Assembly: GCA_963514095.1 (NCBI GenBank) | Contig: OY741281.1 | Span: forward strand, 16,892,830 to 16,956,829 | Direction of reading: 5' to 3' | Length of the DNA: 64,000 nt | Source of the DNA: Eutrigla gurnardus | Taxonomy: Eukaryota > Chordata > Actinopteri > Perciformes > Triglidae | Part shown: positions 57,540 through 64,000 of the stretch, piece by piece | Position numbering within the stretch: the first letter of the stretch is position 1 | How the letters are laid out: each line of letters opens with the position of its first letter | Position numbers and translations under genes: made by a program | The notes under the pieces: generated by a model | What the model saw: the letters and a program-made list of their open reading frames with translations, nothing else | What the model was told of the DNA's origin: nothing | The model's database searches: none

Positions 57540-60005
57540 ACCTTGTTTGTGAGCAGTGAAGGTAGCTGATAAACTCTGATGTGTCTGGTGTATCTAGGAC
57601 TTCACAACATGTAACAAAGCAGCAATAATGGGGATCTCAGCCGTGATGGATGAAACCTGATTGGTATCTACGTGGAGGGAAGCCCCGCCTCCTCTCCTGT
57701 CCATCCAGCACGAGTGTTGCAAATAAACACAAATGATCATGTGATCAAACTATCGAGAGTAACGTGAGGCTACAATTTTCTCCATGGTTCAGGCCTCCGG
57801 TTGGTGATCTGGTAGGTCTGAGGTCAGCTTCACTCAGGAGCTGGTCTCTCTTTCAGATCTCTGTATTTGACAGGGTTCCAGTCCCACCACAGGGGTTTCT
57901 GTGTTGGCCATAGTATGGTGTAGCATGTAGTTGTCGTCTCCACAGAGTCTTTTAGAAATGTTGTCTTTTCCATTATATAACATTCAACAAACTAAATGTA
58001 GAACGTCTGGGACTGACTGTCCAGCAAAGTTTACTCCAACATTGTCACAAACAAAACAAGGCAACATCTTTTCAAATTTGAATCTCTTGTGGTTTGAACA
58101 TTTTGTCTCATAAACAAAACATTGCATAGCCAGCTGCTTGGTCATTTCTACACACCATTCATCCCGCCTTGAGAAGTCAGTCAGCTTCCACCGCTGTCAT
58201 ACAACACAATATGTCTGATCAGTCCGATATGATTCTGTTTTGTTCATCGTTTCTGAAGTGCAAAATGGCTAAATGGGACGTCCATGGTTCTTGAACCGCA
58301 GCAGTCTTTGTCTCCCTCTATAATAACAGCAGGCGGCCTGGCCAGGACACAGACATTTATTTCAAGCCTTCTGGGAAGAGACGCATGGCTGCAGCTCCCT
58401 GGACGGCTGGGTTTAGAGATGCAGAAGAAGCAGGCAGCTTCATTTCACTCACTGTTTGTCTGTAAAATAACCACAAATGTGTGTTTGTCTACAGCACGTT
58501 ATGCTGGGATTCATTGCGCTTTCTACACACTGTGAAAAGGCCAGCACAGATGAGACTCACTGTGACTTTAAGACTATCCTGGTTTCGATTCATGTAGAAA
58601 AGCCTTTAGGCAATCTTTGCTCTTCTTTCAGTGAAGAAACACTCCAGTTGTGATAGAACGGATACTATTGCAGCTAAGCTAACCTCTTCAGGAGCTGCCA
58701 TTGTTTTGTTTCTGTCTACCGGACACAAACCAACACTGATAAGATGGATGTCCGTGTGATATGTGATCCCACGATTGTCATGTGATCTCACTAGACTCCG
58801 GCCACATGAAAACCAGGACTGCTGCTCAGAACAGCTCAATGTGAAAAGTGAAGCACAGCGATGAGCAATGGTGTTCAGCCAAGTTTCTCTGTCGAGCTTG
58901 AGAAAATTAAGTTGGAGTGTATATTTGACACAGTGATTTGTTTTCCCCATCGTTTTCTAAGACATAAAAATGATGGATTAAAAGCTGATTCTTGAACGAG
59001 GAGAACCTTTAAGAGGGAGAACCTTTAAGAGGTTCTGACCGTAATTAAGCCCATGGTTTAGCTGTTTGTTGGTGTGATGGGCAGCAGAGTCCCAGCTGGC
59101 CTTTTGTTCTCACTCCCTGTTGCAGAACAGTGAGGTCATTGTTTCCTGTTGTTAAAGCTGGTGTAGGCAGTATAATTTTAGCATCATTGGGCAAACTTTC
59201 CACAATAACTTGGTAATCATTTAGTAATTAAATTGACTTCTGTAGCACCTCTTGGCCCTGTTTTCAGGCTAGAAAGCTCATGGCTGTGGCTAGCAGAAAG
59301 CTGAACTATTCATATTTTCATCTCCATTATAGTTTAGTCTTCAGTGTTACTGTATGAAGGACCATGATCGAAATAAAGCTAGTTCTGGTAGTACTAATAC
59401 TATCTAACATTATATTTACAAAGCCTACAGCCATTTTTAGTATTACAAAATATTGTAAGCTTTGGCGTTGGCATGCATGCTAAGTTCATATTCTCCCAAT
59501 TTGCCTCTCTGAAAAAGATGCCAATATAAATAAGTGTCATAATGATCAGAAGATATGTCTCTTGTGAAAAATGGGTCAAATATTTTAAATGGTCATGAAA
59601 GTATTTTAAAAGTGATGTGGTGGTGGATCCAACTTTTGACGATGTGAAGAGTGGTTCATGTGGATTTAGAAAAGGGACTGATAATGAATATTTGGAATAT
59701 CAACTGATGAATATATAAAGAAACATAACGAAATGTAAAGTGTTACATTTGAGAACAGAGTTTGGTGGGCTGTAGAATGAGCGTTACATCCCTGTATTTC
59801 TGTTGGTTAACAATGAACTAATGAAGGTTAGTGGACGTTCAGTCAGGACGACTGTCATTCATTCACAAATCTCTCCCTGGCTTCTTCTACATCAGTTGAC
59901 CATCCACTTGGCTAGCCAACCAGATTCTTCCACGAGCTCCCTAAGCCAATCATATCACCCTGTCAAATTTAAAATCGGTTCTCTCTGCTGCCGTCTGTTG
60001 TCTTT
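57540..60005. other. Intergenic sequence without supported genes
   Basis: Only short frames without splice or family support. A tandem duplication AGAACCTTTAAGAGGGAGAAC-like occurs at 59001-59035. Confidence 0.45.
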
Positions 60006-60009
60006 GCAG

Positions 60010-60203
60010 TTCAAACCGAGGCAGATGGGAAATCCTTCTGTACCTCGTTTAGCATCTTGTTGTCAAAGTCTAAGACAATGTCGGGTTCTGACTTTGATCC
60101 TTTCCTAGAAGAGCCCGACCTCAGCATGATCGTTCCCCCGGAGCACGCATCACCTGATCATCACAAGAGCACTCACTTCAAACAAACAGAAACAAATCTC
60201 TAG
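60010..60203 (+). other. Candidate terminal coding exon
   Basis: After a good acceptor (CTGCCGTCTGTTGTCTTTGCAG) the frame, entered in phase 1, is open for 63 codons to TAG at 60201. It contains QTEADGKSFCTSFSILLSKS, MSGSDFDPFLEEPDLSMIVP and PEHASPDHHKSTHFKQTE, acidic and of natural-looking composition. The stop codon lies in the target duplication of the adjoining hAT-type element, so the element may have created or moved the stop. No family is recognised, and other frames here are also open. Confidence 0.3.
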
Positions 60204-60205
60204 AC

Positions 60206-60650
60206 CAGAGGTCTCCAACGTTTTCAGGCCAAGGACCCCTTGACTGATTGTGACACGGTGGAGGGACCCCCTATTACATATATAAAATTGTGTTGCTTAT
60301 AAAAACCGGGCCAATAACAATGTGTAGTGCAGCCTATAGTGCCATGAATAAAGGTACTTTGTAATGATGTATGTATACAATGCAAAGCCATTAAAAATAA
60401 TAATTGTTGACAGATTCATATATTTATAGAACATATTGCAATTCTATATTGGCATTTCTACATCACAACTTAACATTAACACAAAAATTAACATATATTT
60501 TCTTATTAAACATTGATATCAATGTCTTTCTTTGGACAAATTTAAAAAAGCAAAAAAGTTAAAAAAGTTTGCGATCAAATCATTTTGGGAAAACCTGCTG
60601 CAACTCTGCGGACCCCCGAGGGGTCCCGGACCCCCTGTTGAAGATCTCTG
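60206..60650. mobile_element. 445-bp non-autonomous hAT-like element
   Basis: Termini CAGAGGTCTCCAAC and the complement of GTTGAAGATCTCTG match at 12 of 14 positions. The element is flanked by diverged 8-bp duplications CTCTAGAC (60198-60205) and CTCCAGAT (60651-60658). The 5'-CAG start and 8-bp duplication fit hAT. No transposase is seen, and the diverged duplication implies an older insertion. Confidence 0.75.
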
Positions 60651-61556
60651 CTCCAGATGAACGGTGCTAATCTACGCTTCTGGTCTCCGCTGCTCAATCA
60701 ATGGTGCATTCTTCTGTTCCACTAAACTTCTTCATGGATGCAGCTCCATCCGTGGGTTGTTGAGGGGTTCTATGAAGGTTTTCAAACGACTGGTTTGCAA
60801 ACCACCGGCCTGCCTCTTTCCCCATCTGGATTCCTCTTTAGCGCTGTATGTGATTAACGCTGTAGCAAACACAAACACATCACAGTCCAACCCGGCAGTG
60901 TTTGGTGTGACCAACAGAGGGTGCTACTCTTCTAAATATATAAGGCCTTTCATGAGAAGCGTCACATCATCACAAATCATCTGTCATTCACATCTTCATC
61001 ATCATCGTCATCATCATCACAGCCCGTCACTTGGCCGGCCATTATAATACACTAGGTTGCTTCCTGTTTCAATTTCCAGACTCTGTGGCCGGACCAGTTC
61101 CCCTCTCTAGGCCTATTGCTTTTCAAAAATAAAACCTCATTTTTAAATAGATGGAGTCAGTTAGGACAGACATGAGGAAGAGGTGTGCAGTTTCCACTTG
61201 GAGTATTTTTGCATACATTTTGTTTGTGCTTTCATTTGCTGTTGTATTGATGTCCGCTATAATAAACCTCGTCTTTTTGCGGGCTGATTGGAGGTATTTA
61301 GTTCAATATTAATGCTGACCGCACTCAGTTGTCTCACTTTACATTGATGCGCTCCTTAATTCCGTTTTTCAATCCACAAAGAGATATTTCACATTATGAC
61401 GTGGTCTTTCATCTGAGTATTAATGTTACATTTCAGGCATTCCAAATTTGGAGGTGCATTCTCTGTCGTTGTGGGTCACACGGAATCACTCCTTTGCCAC
61501 TTTAAATCCACGATTACCGCCTTATGATTCAGACCCATTACTTGCTCTACCTATTG

Positions 61557-61586
61557 TAATAATAATAAATAAATAAATAAATAAAA
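61557..61586. repeat. (AATA)n microsatellite
   Basis: AATAATAATAAATAAATAAA-type run of about 30 bp. Confidence 0.85.
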
Positions 61587-61674
61587 AGGACATTGACACA
61601 ACTTCAAATCAACATTAGACTGTAAGTACATGTGTGTGTGTGTGAGTTTGTCACTAGCAATGCTGAGGTTGGGT

Positions 61675-62070
61675 GATCCCAGTCCCATCTACCTGTCAAC
61701 CCCCACCAGCCAACAGGCAAGGACCCACAACACCAGAGCACCAGATTACCAGGACTGGACCCCCCCACAAGTTGACCACACCACCCATCCCCATCCCCCG
61801 TGGGAGACCAGCAGGGGGCCACAGGGACACAGCCCCATCCAGGGCATAGCCCATGGAGGTACAAGAGACGGCCAGACCCCGAACCAGGCCAGACCCCCTC
61901 AATGGCAAGCAAGGGCCAGGGTCCTAAACCCCCCTCACCCAAAGTCCGCCTGGCCCATGCAGGGCCCATCCACATGCCGCTGAGGTCAGAGCCCCAACAT
62001 GTCCTCCACCTGTGTGGGCTCAGCTGGTCCAGCTCTAGCCTTCTCCCTCCCTCTCTCTCTGATCTGGGTT
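61675..62070. repeat. C-rich, strand-asymmetric stretch
   Basis: About 390 bp strongly biased to C over G on the plus strand, with frequent CCCC and CCAC. It is open in several frames and ends in a CT-rich tract. Composition suggests part of a dispersed repeat, not a gene. A CCAGCAGGGGGCCA CTCF-like motif lies at about 61808-61821. Confidence 0.45.
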
Positions 62071-62079
62071 AAGTCTCTT

Positions 62080-63189
62080 TAAAATAGTAACAGGTTGTGA
62101 AGCTGGATCTTTTTTAGACCCAGAGACTTGGTCCAGGAGCTGGGCAGAGCAGGGGGGAAGGGTAGATGGCTGTCTGTCACTGAATTCTTCAAGTGTTATC
62201 TATTCCCTCCACTCTATCTTGCAGGTTAGCTGTCTCCATTTCAGTCCTGTCTTGTTTTTCATTACTACGTGTCATTGTTATCAGCTGATGCCTGACACTG
62301 TGAGGCCTCTTGGTCCACCCGTCCCCATTCATCCTCAGCTATTGTTGTACGCTGTGTTTTACCGGTACAGTATCTGCCTGAGAACACTGGGCCTTATTCA
62401 GTAACTGTACTGACATTAAGCAATGTTTTCTTATTTGTTCTTATATGTAAGAACAGAATACACACTAGAGACACTTACACACATCTGTACATGTTTGTGC
62501 AAAAATAATGATTGTATTTTTTTGGTTTAAATCCAATAATACTTTTTATCATTTATAATCATTTCTCATATTAAATTTATTTTTCGTGACAGAGGAAACC
62601 ATTTATAATGGTCTGCTTAAATGGTTCAAAAAGCTTGGGACAGTATCACACAAATGCTATTCAAATAATCTGCTTATAGTAATCAAGTAGTCCACTGACA
62701 GTGTTCATTTTATTCATTTTTTTCCATGACCACGTATGGACAAATGTATATATGTATTTTCTTAAGTTCATACATGACACTCTTGGATCTCAGGTCAGCT
62801 TCAGGTCATTGTTGTACCATCAATCTGGTTGTGATAGCAGTTTGCGTTTGTGGACGTTGGAACAGTGTGTTAGTAGTTGTTTCTTAGTTAGCTTAGATGT
62901 TGGGTTTCCAAGCATCTGTTGATCCCACATCCTTTGCCCCCTCTTAGCGGGGTTGCTCATATAGCATTCCAACAGTTCCACATTCTTTTCCCTAGTCCTT
63001 GGATGTCGTGATCCGGTAGCCCATTTTGACCTCGGCAACGTCTGAGCTGGCAGGACTCTGGTATTGGTTTCACTCATGCCTGAAGCTGGTAGATAGTATC
63101 AAAGAACTTTCCTAGGGGCCCACACTGGATTTGTCTGCTATGGCCTAACTGCGAAACGAACCCCTGGTACCAAATTCAGTGGTGTGTGT
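62080..63189. other. Intergenic sequence without supported genes
   Basis: AT-rich with short unsupported frames only. Confidence 0.45.
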
Positions 63190-63199
63190 ATGTATATCT

Positions 63200-63230
<31 letters not shown>

Positions 63231-63232
63231 TA
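63190..63232. repeat. (TATATC)n/(TA)n microsatellite
   Basis: Four TATATC units run into a (TA)n tract whose last TA is the target dinucleotide of the Tc1-like element that follows. Confidence 0.9.
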
Positions 63233-64000
63233 CACTCAACAAAAATATAAATGCAACACTTTTGTTTTTGCTCCCATTTTTCATGAGATGGACTTAAAGA
63301 TCTAAAATTCATTCCAGATACACAATATTACCATTTCTCTCAAACATTGTTCACAAATCTGTCTAAATGTGTGATAGTGAGCACTTCTGCTTTGCTGAGA
63401 TAATCCATCCCACCTCACAGGTGTGCCACATCAAGATGCTGATCTGACATCATGATTAGTGCACAGGTGTACCTTATACTGCCCACAATAAAAGGCCACT
63501 CTGAAATGTGCAGTTTTGTCTCACAGCAAAATGCCACAGATGCCACAAGCATTGAGGGAGCGTGCAATTGGCATGCTGACAGCAGGAATGTCAACCAGAT
63601 CTGTTGCTCGTGCATTGAATGTTCATTTCTCCACCATAAGCCGTCTCCAAAGGCGTTTCAGAGAATATGGCAGTACATCCAACCGGCCTCACAACCGCAG
63701 ACCACGTGTAACCACACCAGCCCAGGACCTCCACATCCAGCAGGTTCACCTCCAAGATCGTCTGAGACCAGCCACTCAGACAGCTGCTGAAACAATTGGT
63801 TTGCATAACCAAACAATTTCTGCACAAACTGTCAGAAACCGTCTCAGGGAAGCTCAACTTCATGCTCGTCGTCCTCATCGGGGTCTTGACCTGACTCCAG
63901 CTCGTTGCCGTAACAGACTTGAGTGGGCAAATGCTCACATTCGATGGCGTCTGGCACGTTGGAGAGGTGTTCTCTTCACGGATGAATCTCGGTTTACATT
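63233..64000 (+). mobile_element. Tc1-like DNA transposon, left part
   Basis: The terminus CACTCAACAAAAATATAAAT follows a TA, as expected for Tc1/mariner insertion. After about 300 bp of terminal and untranslated sequence comes the transposase frame. The right half lies beyond the window. Confidence 0.9.
63531..64000 (+). CDS. Tc1-like transposase, N-terminal 156 codons, open at window edge
   Basis: From MPQMPQALRERAIGMLTAGM the frame runs without a stop to the window end. An N-terminal helix-turn-helix (STRSVARALNVHFSTISRLQ, then RRFREYGSTSNRPHNRRPRV) is followed by the linker and second helix-turn-helix (TAAETIGLHNQTISAQTVRN). The start of the catalytic DDE domain follows, with WRGVLFTDESRFT, whose aspartate is the first catalytic residue. 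Full-length transposases are about 340 residues, so less than half is visible. No frameshift or stop is seen, unlike the other transposase relics here, suggesting a recent copy. It acts in the nucleus, cutting and pasting at TA. Confidence 0.92.
   Translation, partial: MPQMPQALRERAIGMLTAGMSTRSVARALNVHFSTISRLQRRFREYGSTSNRPHNRRPRVTTPAQDLHIQQVHLQDRLRPATQTAAETIGLHNQTISAQTVRNRLREAQLHARRPHRGLDLTPARCRNRLEWANAHIRWRLARWRGVLFTDESRFT

Noticed and set aside
61604..62072. Several overlapping frames in the C-rich stretch
   Set aside because: Proline- or glycine/tryptophan-rich translations in both strands reflect skewed base composition.

Overview
This is a stretch of vertebrate nuclear DNA, almost certainly from a ray-finned (teleost, probably percomorph) fish. 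Four genes are recognisable with GT-AG introns and vertebrate-like products. Microsatellites are dense. The mobile DNA is typical of teleosts: Tc1-like, hAT-like, TTAA-type and palindromic non-autonomous elements, plus LINE remnants. I see no operons, ribosome binding sites, CRISPR arrays or bacterial features.

Layout. 0.2-5.5 kb (+): steap2, a five-coding-exon metalloreductase. 6.7-7.7 kb (-): mos, a single-exon germ-cell kinase, convergent with steap2. 8-19.7 kb: no genes, but clusters of dispersed repeats and minisatellites. 19.8-21.4 kb (-): plag1, a zinc-finger transcription factor in two coding exons. 24.5-25.2 kb: a probable head-to-head promoter region between plag1 and chchd7. 26.6-29.6 kb (+): chchd7, a small twin-CX9C protein, with a 1.15-kb transposon in its third visible intron. 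29.6-38 kb: repeats, and the most striking structure of the window: an alanine tRNA gene split by two palindromic transposons, with an intact sister copy about 3 kb away. 39.1-40.7 kb (+): a spliced gene for about 105 residues that I do not recognise. 42.0 kb (+): a probable first coding exon of another unrecognised gene. 43-63 kb: mainly repeats with a few weak candidate exons. 63.2-64 kb: the left part of an apparently intact Tc1-like transposon, cut by the window edge.

The order mos-plag1-chchd7 matches the conserved block on human chromosome 8q12, with plag1 and chchd7 divergently arranged. Human STEAP2 lies on chromosome 7, so steap2 next to mos suggests a fish-lineage rearrangement. These protein genes have unrelated roles (metal reduction, oocyte MAPK signalling, growth-related transcription, mitochondrial intermembrane space) and are neighbours by ancestry, not by pathway. 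All identities come from reading translations and remembered family features; no database search was run.
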